64,000 bases of DNA, from the NCBI GenBank assembly GCA_036362985.1, contig JAYGXS010000001.1, positions 74,019,691 through 74,083,690 of the forward strand, given 5' to 3'. Position numbers and translations under genes: made by a program. How positions within the stretch are numbered: the stretch's first letter is position 1; every line of letters starts with the position of its first letter. The stretch comes from Ligula intestinalis (taxonomy: Eukaryota > Platyhelminthes > Cestoda > Diphyllobothriidea > Diphyllobothriidae). The notes under the pieces were generated by a model. That model did no database searches. It was not told the DNA's origin and was given only the letters and a program-made list of their open reading frames with translations. Shown piece after piece: positions 42,588 through 53,239 of the stretch.

Positions 42588-43999
42588 AAATGGATAGGAG
42601 CCAGGCTATCCGGTCCTAAGGCTTTCGAGACTTTCGTTTTCCTGACGGCGGTGAGGATAGCATCGGCCGAGAAGGAAATGTCCGGGGGCGGGGCCTTATG
42701 GAGGAGACGAAGAAGGGAGCGCTGGCTTTTGGGACTGGGTGCCGAGCGGGGCGAGAACAGCTTGTTCATCTTCGAGGCGATCGTAGCGTTGTTGGAAATG
42801 AACTTTCCGTCCCCGAAGCTAATAGACTGGTTAGGTGTGTCAGCCCGGGGCTTGGTCAGATTGTGTAGAAGTTTCCGGGTGGCAGCTGCGTTGCCGCGGA
42901 AATTACAATCTGCAATTTTTTTACGCCAACGTTCCCGTTTGTCGTCATTGGCGGTCTTGGTAATCAAGCGGTTGAGTTCGCCGACACGCGGGTCAGTTGC
43001 ATCTCGCGCTCGGATCTTGTCTCGCTCTCGTTCCAGTCGGGAGGCTTCAGGTGGGTAGTTTGGGCGGAGTATGGGAATGTGACCGTTCGGTATATGGTGG
43101 CCTGCTGCTGCCAGAAGCAAGTGACGAACGGCCCGCTCTGCCGTGTGGACACAGGTGGGTGACGGTAGCTGATCGGTTCCCGCTTCGCATTCGGCGGTGA
43201 ACGCTGCCCAGTCAGCTCTCTTGAAGTTGATGAAGTGCCTGTTTGGAGTCTTGATACGGTCGGCAGAGGTGGCCAATTCCAGCATATTAGGGAGGTGATC
43301 GCTCCCTAGGCTGATTTCCGTGTTCCAGGTGGTGAAGGCTACCAGGCTGAGACTGGCAAGGGAGATATCGGGAGAGCTGGGGGCACCGTTGGGTTGGAGC
43401 CAGGTTGGGTTGTCGTCGTTGAGGACTGCGAAGGGAGACTGTTCTAGTTCGTCGGCCAGGGCTTCTCCCCGGGAATCGGCCGCAACGTTGGAGCACCATA
43501 GGTCGTGGTGGGCATTGGAATCACCTAACACCAAGCTGTCTCCAGAAGGTAACTAGGGAGCAAGGGAGGCGGTGAAACCAGGAAGACAACTGGAAGTTGG
43601 AGGGATGTACACGTTCACGACGGTTAGCGGCATCGGGCCAATGTTAAGGGAAATTGCCAGTACTTCCGTGGGATCGGCACCAAGCAGGGGTAGCTGGTGA
43701 TGGGCAATGGATTTGTCCACCAGGAAGGCCAAGCCACCACCTTTGTTGCGGCCGCGACGGACGATCTTGTAATCGGCACAGGACGGGACCTTAGTGGAGG
43801 TAGAACACTTTGTCTCTTGGATAGCCGCCACAGCTATGCTGTGCGAACGCATAAAGGCCAGGAGTTGGTCAAGCTTGCCAAGTAGGCCGTTGGCGTTCAA
43901 CTGGAGGATCTTTAAACCAGGCGGTGAGACAAGGTCGGGGACCAGAGGCTTTGGCTTCAGGACCGGGCGGGCTGGAGGCGTGGAGACCGGAGGGGGCAC
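42377..43999 (-). pseudogene. LINE endonuclease (EEP/APE type) and linker
   Basis: Two frames (43999-43553 and 43534-42377) give LKILQLNANGLLGKLDQL, AAIQETKC (catalytic Glu), VVNVYIPP, VLGDSNAHHDLW, ISLGSDHLP (catalytic Asp-His), then a Lys/Arg-rich linker and the start of RT (KTKVSKALGPDSLAP, SIIPDCWRQ). APE-type endonuclease nicks the target DNA for reverse transcription. The break between frames at 43534-43553 is a small lesion (stop plus shift). Confidence 0.85.
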
Positions 44000-44334
44000 G
44001 GGACAGCTGGGACGCGCGAAGGCGGGCGACCAATCGGCAGCTTTGGCGAGGCCACTGCAGCGGAAATGCCACCAACCATTGCAGGAGCCGCAACGTACAG
44101 ACCAGTTGCAGCGGCCCAGACGGACTCGGCAGAACGAGCAGTACCAGAAAGTCCAGAGTTGGCCTCAATTCCGGCGGCGAGGAGGAGGAGGGGTCGGAGC
44201 AGTTTGGCCGAGAGGGGCTGCTCCGTCATCAAAAACACGGGTTGGGCTGAGGGGGGGGGTTGATCCAACGTAGGGAGATGGGTGTAGCAGACCTTGGCCG
44301 CCGGGAGGGAGGGTGGGAACGCGGACAGAGACAC
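43957..44334 (-). pseudogene. LINE N-terminal region: 2A-like motif and PHD-like finger
   Basis: The frame from 44334 contains RPLLLLAAGIEANSG, resembling the LLxxGD(I/V)ExNPGP signature of 2A ribosome-skipping peptides known at the N-terminus of some non-LTR elements; here Asp is Ala-Gly shifted and Pro is Ser. In the +1 frame (about 44147-44050) follows WYCSFCRVRLGRC, SVRCGSC, WWHFRC, a C2-C2-HC finger like those between 2A and endonuclease in such elements. A 1-nt loss near 44150 separates the two frames. Confidence 0.55.
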
Positions 44335-44399
44335 GTCTGCTGGGGTTCCAATTTAGAGAATGAGGTCCACCTGGTGACCATCTCAAATCCGCTCATCAG

Positions 44400-45245
44400 A
44401 TGATTGAATAATTCAGACAAACCAGTACTATATAAGTAATATTATGCTTTGGTTTGCCTGCCTCCCCCCTGGACTTCTCCTCTAATTTTTTCCTACAAAA
44501 TTATCAGGATATCCATTTACTGTAAATAATTACTGCAGTAACTACACCTCGGCCCCCTGCCATCTGGCTCGGCGTAATATATTTCTGCTCGACTGTGAAC
44601 TGTTCACACACAGCTGCGTTTTTGCGAAAAGTGTTGATTGCTAATAAAACTGACAATCCGAGAGTTATTCGTCACCTTCTTGTTAACCGTTCTGCTGAGT
44701 TCCCCATCGCCTGTTTTTTGCAGCAGCAGGTCCAGTAACAGTAAATTATAGACCTTCTCTTCCTCCATTTCTGAATGGACACCTGAGAAGTTCAAAGTCA
44801 GCGGTTGTGTTTCGCGTAAACGCAGCCGCGTGAGAAAACCTTACTACCATTCAGAAGTGCGTTGCATTTAGCCAGACGACAAGAGAGCCGAGGTTTCAGT
44901 TCTGTGTAATTTCTTCCCAGTTAACAGAAACTCTGGCAATTCTGTAGAAGCATTTGCTAAAGATAGGTTATGCAAGACCCGGGATTAACATGCATAGTCT
45001 ATTTTAGTTTAGTTTATTATTTTATCCTTATGGGAAGTAACCTTTATATATGTTATGTATTCAAAACAGAAGGCAGTTTGTAGGCAGAAGGTTGTATAGG
45101 CAAAACAGAAGGGTGTCCGGCAGCAGGAGGTGTGCTGTAGGACATGTAAGTTTTTTGAGTGAGTCATTTTAAGCAAGGGGATTTATGGCGGGGCTTAAAC
45201 GTCATTGGCTGACAGGTAGCCAGTCAGAGTAGAGTAGGGCGTCGC
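44400..45245. other. no recognised gene
   Basis: Flank of the Jockey-like LINE. A TTTTAGTTTAGTTTATT stretch near 45005 recalls the tract at 63290. Nothing else was recognised. Confidence 0.45.
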
Positions 45246-45247
45246 GC

Positions 45248-45279
45248 GTTCGCGCTAGGCAATTATGCCTAGCGCGAAC
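45248..45279. repeat. perfect 14-bp hairpin
   Basis: GTTCGCGCTAGGCA (45248-45261), a 4-nt loop (45262-45265), and its exact reverse complement (45266-45279). It is GC-rich within AT-rich surroundings. It lies next to an ATTGG-containing stretch (45205-45235). Function unknown. Confidence 0.85.
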
Positions 45280-45319
45280 TATCCCGACATCCCGTGCGGG
45301 TCTGCATAGCAATATACAT

Positions 45320-45900
45320 TTTCCAGAAATCATACATGAAGGTATTCTTTTTTGTACTAAAAACGTAGATAATTATGTCTTCTTGAAGTTTTCCGTTTAA
45401 AGAAGGGGCATCATTAGACCTTAAATAGCATTTCCGACCGCCAAATTATGCCGAACCCTACCTGCCGGTATATCAGGGTTTTCAAAGTACTTGCTGGATA
45501 TTTTCCGCGTCAAGAAAGTCTCTCGTTTAGGCAGGATAGCGCTCATAACCCACTGCAATGGATGTGCACCAAATTTATTCTCAACAAACAGCATCAAGAA
45601 ATATTCCATGGATAATTTGTGAATATAAATTCCCAAGGTCTTTAAGACCGTCCTACTTGCTTAAAAATTAAAAATATCTTTCTTCAAGTTAAAAACTTGA
45701 AGAAGATGTGGCATGCTGCAAACTGAGCACAAAAAGGAATACCTTTTTGTGTTTTCTATAAAATATATTAAACTCTGTAAGGGTGTTGAATTACAATACC
45801 CAAAGTTCATCCTAATTTACTAGTCATTTTTATAGAGTTGAGCTTTCGCAGACAGTAGGAAGAAAGCTCCTTCAAAAACCGACAGACTGAAATGTATTGG
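45320..45900. mobile_element. MITE family 1 relative, degraded
   Basis: CAGAAATCATACATGAAGG, TTTTTTGTACT, AATTATGTCTTCTTGAAG on the left, then TTGAAGAAGATG, TTTCTATAAAATATATTAAA and GAAGAAAGCTCCTTCA on the right follow the MITE-1 arm order. About 190 nt of unrelated DNA lies inside. Confidence 0.4.
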
Positions 45901-45904
45901 GATT

Positions 45905-46790
45905 ATGCGGCAGAATGAGTACCGTTAAAACCTGGGTTTTTTGCGAGGCGAAAACGCATTTCGGGTAACAGTTTATGAGCGAGCACATTTCCTGTACTTC
46001 TTTTGCAGGAGCCAGTCAGTGGCGGGAGAGCATACATAAAACTGAAGTGTTACTTTTTTCTAGCGTCGGCTATATACCAGTGCACCAGCAGTGCGTTCCA
46101 GGCGTAGCTACCAAAACTAGTTAATGTCACCCTTATCTTACGTCATTAATCGTCGCATGGTGACTGAAAGGGCTGCACTGGAGTGGACAACGCTTAAAAC
46201 ACCTCCCAGAGTGCCCACCCTTTATTTGTGAAAGCCTGCTGAACTTTACTGATGCGAACTGGCCTTTTGTGCCCATTAAGAGCACAGAACCCTGGTGACG
46301 AGTATCGCGTCAGCCAGACTAATTGCATTCGTGCCAACCCTAAGGTACGTAGCTAGATTAAAGTGTTATTGTTGCCTGGCTGGAGGCTGGTCCCTCGTCG
46401 ATATTCCAACTACAATCTTACCGGATATGGAAATGTCATAGAATGTTAACAACCAAAATAATCAACCAAGCCGCCTTGACAGGCTGTTGTTGTCGTCAAA
46501 CATCCAACAACTTAGCAGCTCACCTACGCTGAATGATTTGTTCTGCTGTGTGAGGAACTGTGTTACCGATTACCGAGCCTGGGTGCGCTGATGTGGGAGT
46601 TTTAAGTATTTCAAATTCGAGGACTGAAGCAGAGTCCCGTACTTTGCCATCCTACACCGTGTTTGGGCCTCTCCTCGTTAAACGTTCTAACTCATAAAAT
46701 GTTTGCCAAAATTATGGAGTTTTTTCGATTAGAAAGGCGTACACGAATGAAGTTCTACTACTGAATATTACGCGACACAAACTCAAGATA
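45905..46790. other. no recognised feature
   Basis: Nearly 900 nt without a coding block, RNA gene or repeat that I can identify. Confidence 0.4.
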
Positions 46791-47054
46791 GTTCAGTCGT
46801 GTCAGGATGCCGGCATTTGAATGAACTCCTTTACGGCTGTCTGCAAACACTAAACTCTCTAAAATAAAATGCCCACTAAAGTTACACGCATTTATCGCAT
46901 TGATTTTTTATACCCTTATGAATTCAAATATCTACCTGAAATCATACATAAAAAAATATTCTTTCTTGGACTTATTGAAGGGCAAATAACTTCGTCAAAT
47001 TCTATACTGGAAGAAATTATATTTCCCAGTCTTCAAAAGTTTTCTAAGTATAAT

Positions 47055-48230
47055 GTTTTGAAAACCACTTCACAAGCAGCCACCCTCTTGGGCACAAACG
47101 CAGCTGTGTTAGGACCCTCTTCCAACGCGCTCAGACACACTGCACCGACGGCAGTGGTAAAAAGGAGGAGTTAAATACTTGCAAGCCCTCTTTGAAGCCA
47201 ACGATCATCCAAAGTCCTTCACACGCAAGTGTCTTAAGAAGCTCCACCTTGAGCGGTCGAAGGGAGAAAGCCCCAATTTGCAGCTCGCTAGCCCTTATGT
47301 GAAGAACGTATCCGAGGCGACTGCAAGAATCCTGAAGCCATTCGGGATTGGTGTAGCTCACAAGCCGGAATCAACCATCAGACAGCAGATTATGAGGCCT
47401 AAAGACTAGCTACTGTCGGCAGAACAGTCAGCCGTGGTCTACAGCATACCATGTCAAGACTGCGATGCAAGCTGTGTCGGTGAAACGGGCAGACGCCTTG
47501 GCACCAGGTTGCATGAGCATCAGCTCGCAATCAACCGCAAGGATAAGCTTTCTATAGTCTGTGAACACGTACAGCAGAAGAACCACAGCTTCGCCTTATA
47601 CAACTCAAGGGTAATAGGCCGAGCCAATGACAAGCTGGCTAGACTTCTGCTGGAAAGTTAGTCTTCGACTGGCACACTTAACAGAGCCATGGACCTGCAT
47701 CCTGCCTACCAGGCAGTACGCAAACGGCTCGAGTCAGTTCAAACAAGGCCAACAGGACGGCAAAACAGACACAAGTGTGGAATACAACTGAGATCAGAAA
47801 AAGATAAGAGAGGGGTCGACCAGGGGCCACGTGACCAGCGTGGAACGCTACCTCACCGCTACCACGCACGCGAGGTTGAAATGAACTCATGCGAGCAGCA
47901 ACAAGTGATTAGTTCGTCGGTGGACGAGTGACAGGCCAGTAAGCGCACTGACTTGCCAACAATTACGATCCGCAAAGAGGACAAAGATCACACGAGCACC
48001 CCAGCGGCCAGTCCCACGGTCAGCAGCGAACAAGCAGGCCAAAGTTCGTGCGCCGAGCACGGATATAATAACAGGCATGCAGCGAGGCTGAAACAGTCTA
48101 GGCCAACAGGAACAACCACCATGTTACTCTGACGATGAAAACAAGCGAATGTCCGAAAGGTCAGTCCCAATATAACTCGGTGCATGCCCTTGAACCTTTT
48201 TCTTCGTCTTCTTTGTGTGATGATGAAAAC
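47055..48230 (+). mobile_element. PLE family C, copy 2, inserted in a MITE
   Basis: Reads GHKRSCVRTLFQRAQTHCTD; after a 1-nt shift YLQALFEANDHPKSF, KNVSEATARILKPFGIGVAH, TIRQQIMRPKD, stop, VVYSIPCQDC, CVGETGRRLGTRLHEHQLAI, VIGRANDKLARLLLES, stop, GTLNRAMDLHPAYQAVRKRL. The GIY-YIG block is recognisable with two TAG codons. The 3' UTR carries a hammerhead-like core at 48129-48158, then CAAGGGCATG/CTTCTTCGTCTTC-type terminal sequence. Confidence 0.8.
48129..48158 (+). ncRNA. hammerhead-like core at the PLE family C terminus
   Basis: CTCTGACGA (core 48129-48135), TG, 17 nt with weak stem II, GAAA (48155-48158), GGTC as candidate cleavage triplet, then AGTCCC. Homologous to 26427-26460. Confidence 0.4.
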
Positions 48231-48654
48231 GATAAGATAAGATTTCAAGGACCTCAAATCTTTGCGCAAACCGGTAAGTGATAATTCAGAAATCATCCTA
48301 TTTGTACATTAAGTAATGCTGCTCGAGTGGTTCCCATCCATCGCATTGCATTTCACATCCATCGCATAGTGTTATGCGAACTATATGGCTTTCCCCTAAC
48401 AGCACAACAAAATATCTGCTTTTTATTAGACAGAATATATACAACATATAGTTCAGACAAATTGAACAAAAGTGTAACGGTTGGTGGGGCTCAAAATTAT
48501 TCAGGAATCCTAAATTATCTTCGTATTCAAAATAAAGCCTCTCTTGAAATAGGAAAATTTGAAGAAGACTTAATCTTCCACCAAACGAGTACAAAAAATG
48601 ATATTTTTTACATGTTTTCTAAATATAAAAAGAACAGTTGAATTTTAGAAGCCA

Positions 48655-51600
48655 CCAACACCACTGCCTTGTGGTCAGGTTGGTGAGCCAAAGTGCTAGA
48701 GACAACCTCGAACAACGAATCCGAGCGGCCGTTGGGGACCCACCTGTATTCAAAATTCCCAAGAAACCTTACTACGACCAATGCTACGGCGTCCGCGGGA
48801 ACCGACGCGCTCCGCAACCCTTGTCCGGTGGTGCGGGCGAATAATGTGCAAGCTGGACTGCTAAACAAAAAACGGACTCTTGGTATTGGATGCTGGAATG
48901 TACGAACATTTCTGGAACCTGGTACTCAAAGTCTGACAGCGCACAGTCTCCAGGAATATCACGTGGATGTTTGTTGCTTGTCAGAGGTCTGACTCCCTGA
49001 CTCAGGCACCCGAGAAATCAAAATCCTGGGGGTCGATTCTTATTTCACCTTGTATCACAGCGGTTCGAGTGACTCATCTGGTAGACACGGTGTGGCTATT
49101 GCCCTCTCGGGAGAAGCTAACCGTGCACTACTAGCATGGGAAGCAGTCAACGACCGAATGGCCTATTTTCGATTAAAAGGCCATTTTACGAACATCTCGG
49201 TCGTATCTGTGTATGCACCTACGTCGGCGGCTGAACAGCAAGAGAAAGATAATTTCTACTCGCAGCTGCAGGAGCTAGCCGAACGCCTCCCTCGCCGAGA
49301 TCTGCTGATTGTTGCCGGACACTGGAATGGCCGGACTGGGCCCGGTGACCCGACAAACAGCCACCTTCTTGGTCGTTTAGGGCTTGGCTCTCGAAAGACA
49401 ATGGTGAGAGGATGCTGCAGTTTGCCGAACAGAACCGACTGTTTGTTACCAACATATGCTTTCAGCGTCGTCACAAAACATCTACTGACCTGGTATTCGA
49501 ACGATGGCCGTACCGCCAGTCAGATCGATTACATTCTTGTTGGTTCATGGTTTCGCAGCTGGGTCCACGATAGCAGGTCAACGCGAGGTGCCGAAACTGG
49601 TAACGTCCACGGGTCTGACCATGTTCTCGTTCGCACGCGCCTGAAGGTTCACCTGTCATCTGTGCCCAAACTGCCACGTGCGAGACGTCTTGATATCGCA
49701 AAGCTCCGGCAAACTAACACTACCGAGGCTCTAAGCACAGAAATCCAGTCCCGTCTTATGACCCAGGATGACAACGAGGGCAGTAGCAAGTGGCCATCAC
49801 TGAAGACATCCATCTATGGGGCAGCCAAGAAAATTCTCGGATTCACTCAGCGGCGCCGCAGTGACTGGATCAGCGGAAGAACCCTGCAGCTATCGGCCGA
49901 GATGACTCAAGCCAGGTCCCGCCACGATGCCTCCTTCCGCCAACTTCGAAAGCTGACAGCAAAGTCGGCTAGAGATGACCGGCAGAAGTATTGGTCCGAA
50001 ACGGCGACTTCTATGCAGCAGGCTTCGAATAATGGTGACACCCGAAAATTGTACCAAATCATACGCCAGGTTAGTGGTAAGCCCCCGACACTCTGTGATT
50101 CTTTTCGCGATGTGAATGGAGGATTTATTGCCGACAACTCGGCCAAGGTCGATTGCTGGCGCGAAAACTTCGAGCACCTACTCAACCTTGACGAACAACC
50201 CACCACACCCTCCCCCTCCTCCACAGCGGATTTTCAATCCTCTCCTGCCTACGCAGTGTCGTGTGACATCCCTTCCGAAGACGAAGTTACCGATGCAATG
50301 CAGGGGCTACACAACAACAAGGCGTGCGGCGAGGACGGTATTCCTGCAGAAATCTACAAGTCCTGTGTTGACACCCTGGCTCCTCGGCTCCATGATGTGA
50401 TTGTACAGGCGTGGCGAGAAGAGACCGTTCCCGATGACTGGGGCTCAGGTATCCTTGTACCTGTCCACAAGGGAGATAAGACAAGATGCGAGATGTTGCT
50501 GCAAAGATCTTCGCTGTTGTTCTTCTTAGGCGCTTCCAGTCTGTACGTGACTCCAGGACACGACCCAACCAAGCCGGATTCCGAGCTGGGCGTGGATGTG
50601 TGGATCAGATATTCAAACTGAGGCGCATTCTGGAATTCCGCCATAGCCACCAGCTACCGACGACCGTTTGCTTTGTCGACATCGCCGCCACATTCGATTC
50701 CATCCATCATGGGTCCCTGTGGCGAATAATGGAACTGGATGGAGTGCCGACTAAACTCATTGTCATGATTAAGGCCTACTATCGGTCTAACCCCCGCACG
50801 AGTCCTGGTCCACAACAATCGATCTCAGTCGTTCGATATCCGGTCTGGTGTCCGTCAGGGCTGCGTTATTTCGCCCATTCTGTTTAACTATGTCATTGAC
50901 TGGATTCTCGGCAAGGCCCTACATGAGGAGAACGGTGTTGAGCTTGCACCCGGACGCCGGCTAACTAATCTCGACTACGCCGATGATATTTCACTGTTAG
51001 ACTAAAGCTTTGATGGTCTACAGTCAGTAGTGTCGCGGGTAAATGAGATCGCTATGTCGGTTGGAATGTCCATAAATTCTAGAAAGACGAAGTTGTTCTC
51101 GAGCTGCATCCCTGACCAGGAAAAGGCACCCCTGGGGATTAATGGACATCAACTTGAAGAAGTAGACAGCTTTAAATACCTCGGGGCAAGGCTGCTACCG
51201 AATGGGCAGAGCAAAGACGATATTGTCTTTCGTATCGGTGCTGCTCGCCGGGTTTTGTCAATCTTTCGAAATCGCCAATGGATCCGACGTGACATCTCCA
51301 TCTTTATCGCCACGAAGATTCGTGTATACCGTGCATCCATCCATGCGGCTCGTCCTCCTCTATGGATGTAAATGCTGGGCTGTGCGCGCTGAAGATGAGC
51401 GAAGACTGGAGGTCTTTGACCACCGGTGCCTGAGGACGATCCTGCGAGTTAAGCATAGCGTCTTCATCTCAAATGAGACGGTCCGCATCCGCTGCGATCG
51501 TATCACGACGATACTATATCTCAGGCCATTCAAGAAAGGCGACTGAGGTGGTTTGGACACGTTCTCCGTCGTCCGCCCCACGAGTTTTGCTATGCTGCCC

Positions 51601-51860
51601 TTGACCCAGCACCGCAGCCCACCTGAAAACGTCGAAGAGGAGGGCAACTGAAGACTTGTATAGACACCGTCTGTCAAGACATGGAAGCAGCTCTTGAACC
51701 TTCTACCTTCGGTCTCCGTCGCTGGAGAAGGGACTGGGTGGAGCTTTCGAGATCCCCTGCCGCCAATCGCCACGCATGGAGAGGTACCGTTCGTGAAATC
51801 ATTGAGGCCGGCTAGATCAGGCATGATCACAGCCATAACAACAATAAAGACCAACAAAAA
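48655..51860 (+). mobile_element. RTE-type LINE, nearly full length, inactive
   Basis: Runs from an untranslated leader (about 48655) to a short A-rich end with AATAAAG at 51842-51850. Endonuclease and RT are in order with several lesions. It is inserted in the right arm of MITE copy d. Confidence 0.85.
48693..51600 (+). pseudogene. RTE endonuclease/reverse transcriptase, broken frame
   Basis: Endonuclease: TLGIGCWNVRTFLEPG, LQEYHVDVCCLSEV, a stop at 48990, then SGSSDSSGRHGVAIALS, VVSVYAPTSAAEQQEKDNFY, LLIVAGHWNGRTG (catalytic GDWN Asp is His), ASQIDYILVGSW, NVHGSDHVLVRTRLK. RT: EVTDAMQGLHNNKACGEDGI, then frameshifts, RPNQAGFRAGRGCVDQIF, VCFVDIAATFDSIH, SGVRQGCVISPILFNYVIDW, TNLDYADDISLL (catalytic YADD), SFKYLGARLLPNG, CWAVRAEDERRLEVFDHRCL. 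These are RTE-clade landmarks. The Asp-to-His change, at least two stops and three shifts make it inactive. Confidence 0.88.
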
Positions 51861-51969
51861 GCATTCGTAATACTTAAATTGTCCTTTTTATAGAGCATAA
51901 TTTTTGAGGGCAGCCGAAAAGGCGCTCCTTCTAAAGTCGGCATCCTGATGTGCAACCCCAAGTAAGCAA

Positions 51970-52655
51970 TAATTTCGAATTACACAACAGTAAAGGATCC
52001 GAAGAGTAGGACCAACTTTAAGTCTTTTGGCAATGTCCTAGCGTCTCATCTCCGTCAGGTAATTGAGCCGAAATGGGAAGGGCAAAGGGTCGAGTGAGTT
52101 CTCGTGAGGTAAGGAGTGAGAGCTACTGCTATATAATTCCAATCGACACTGCTGCAAACGTCTCTGACCGCGTCATCTCAGGCAGTTTCAATATGCGAAG
52201 CAACAAAAAGGTTCAAACATACAGTACTCAGAATGTCAATTTCAGCTTAATGGTTGTCAATCAAATACATGAGTGCTTAGTTAATAAATGATACTTAATA
52301 AAGCAAATTGTGCCTCCCTTTTAAAAACGGTCGTTTCTGTAAGTTAGTATAATTTACAAGGACGTGGGGTGGACAGTGTGCGCACTACAAGGCTTTCCAT
52401 GTGAAGTTCGTGAATTTGCATCAGATACGGACCGAACTGTAGACGCACTGGTCAAGCAATAACACACTTTGTACTTACGTTCTGGTTGTCAACCGTCTGC
52501 CATGATGACTGCGTGACGGAGTTTGAGTACTTCCACCGGTTCCCGTGACCAGTAGCAAAGCGTATTGCTATGGTCAAGACCTACTATTTTCCCACTACTG
52601 CCAGAAATGTCTGCCGCAAAAATTTTCTATAACCGCCTGACCGGGAGTCAGGTGT
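51970..52655. other. no recognised feature
   Basis: About 690 nt between MITE copy d and MITE family 2; only short domain-free frames. Confidence 0.45.
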
Positions 52656-52661
52656 TCGGCA

Positions 52662-53234
52662 GAACGGCAAAAGCAACATATGTAGCCCCACTCATACACC
52701 CCTAGTCCCAGCATTTTGTCCTACGAAAACGGTGGTTATAGGGTTTCGGGGAAAGGAAAAATATGATAGGCGGAGAAGGAAATTTTTAGAAGTGTAAAGT
52801 GAAAAAATGTAGTCGAAATTGTTTCCTACGGACCCTGGGAGTAAGTTGTTCCGCATGTAATTTCAAGGTTTGCGCGGCGCTCCACGCCGCGGGCTATACT
52901 AATCTATCTCCAGAACTGTAAGTTGGACCTCAGGTAAGTTGAATTAGACGACCTCCTAACCACCATTTCTATTTTTTGGGAATTTCAAGAACCCTGCATT
53001 TTTATAATTGGGTTTTTCCGCAATACGTTAAACCATAATACAGATTAGGAAAATCTACAGATATAAATCAACATTTCCAAATACAATAAAAATGCATAAA
53101 GCAGTTATTAAAAAATATTTCACTACATATCCTAATTCCCCACACAGAAAACCCTATAACCACCGTTTTTGTAGGACAACATGCTGGAAGTAGGGATTAA
53201 TGAGCGGGACTACATAAGCTACTTTTGCTGGCAG
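52662..53234. mobile_element. MITE family 2, about 100-bp inverted repeats
   Basis: The left arm 52662-52760 and right arm about 53140-53234 are imperfect reverse complements: GGCAAAAGCAAC, TAGTCCCAGCATTTTGTCC and AACGGTGGTTATAGGG against their complements. The interior holds a GCGGCG/CGCCGC hairpin near 52876. There is no coding capacity. Confidence 0.7.
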
Positions 53235-53239
53235 AACTG

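Larger units (their letters stand above)
38010..44395 (-). mobile_element. Jockey-like LINE, split by a CR1 insertion
   Basis: The minus-strand element has a 5' part at 44395 to about 41675 and a 3' part at 38865-38010. Before the gap the frame ends PKLLGVR, stop, DLLFTFADHARDVASKV. After the gap it resumes TKVLKALAGTSWGVEKE, the normal continuation in this LINE type. A (CCAA)n-like tail ends near 38010-38040. Frames are broken by several shifts, so it is old. Confidence 0.85.
46795..51965. mobile_element. MITE family 1, copy d, interrupted twice
   Basis: Pieces in MITE order: left arm 46795-47050 (CAGTCGTGTCAGGATGCCGG, TATGAATTCAAATAT, ATTCTTTCTTGGACTTATT), interior 48270-48520 (ACATTAAGTAATGCTGCTC, CTCAAAATTATTCAGG), right arm 48525-48650 (ACCAAACGAGTACAAAAA), then the rest of the right arm 51865-51965. 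A PLE fragment and an RTE LINE fill the gaps. Confidence 0.6.

Noticed and set aside
42570..43058. 162-codon open frame on the plus strand
   Set aside because: It is exactly antisense to the endonuclease-RT linker of the Jockey-like LINE, whose motifs are on the minus strand.
44229..44420. Small minus-strand frames upstream of the LINE finger
   Set aside because: Low-complexity Pro/Ser/Arg peptides without a domain; they are alternative frames of the LINE 5' region.
52870..52890. GC-rich hairpin as a transcription terminator
   Set aside because: Eukaryotic context and position inside a MITE; no linked transcription unit.
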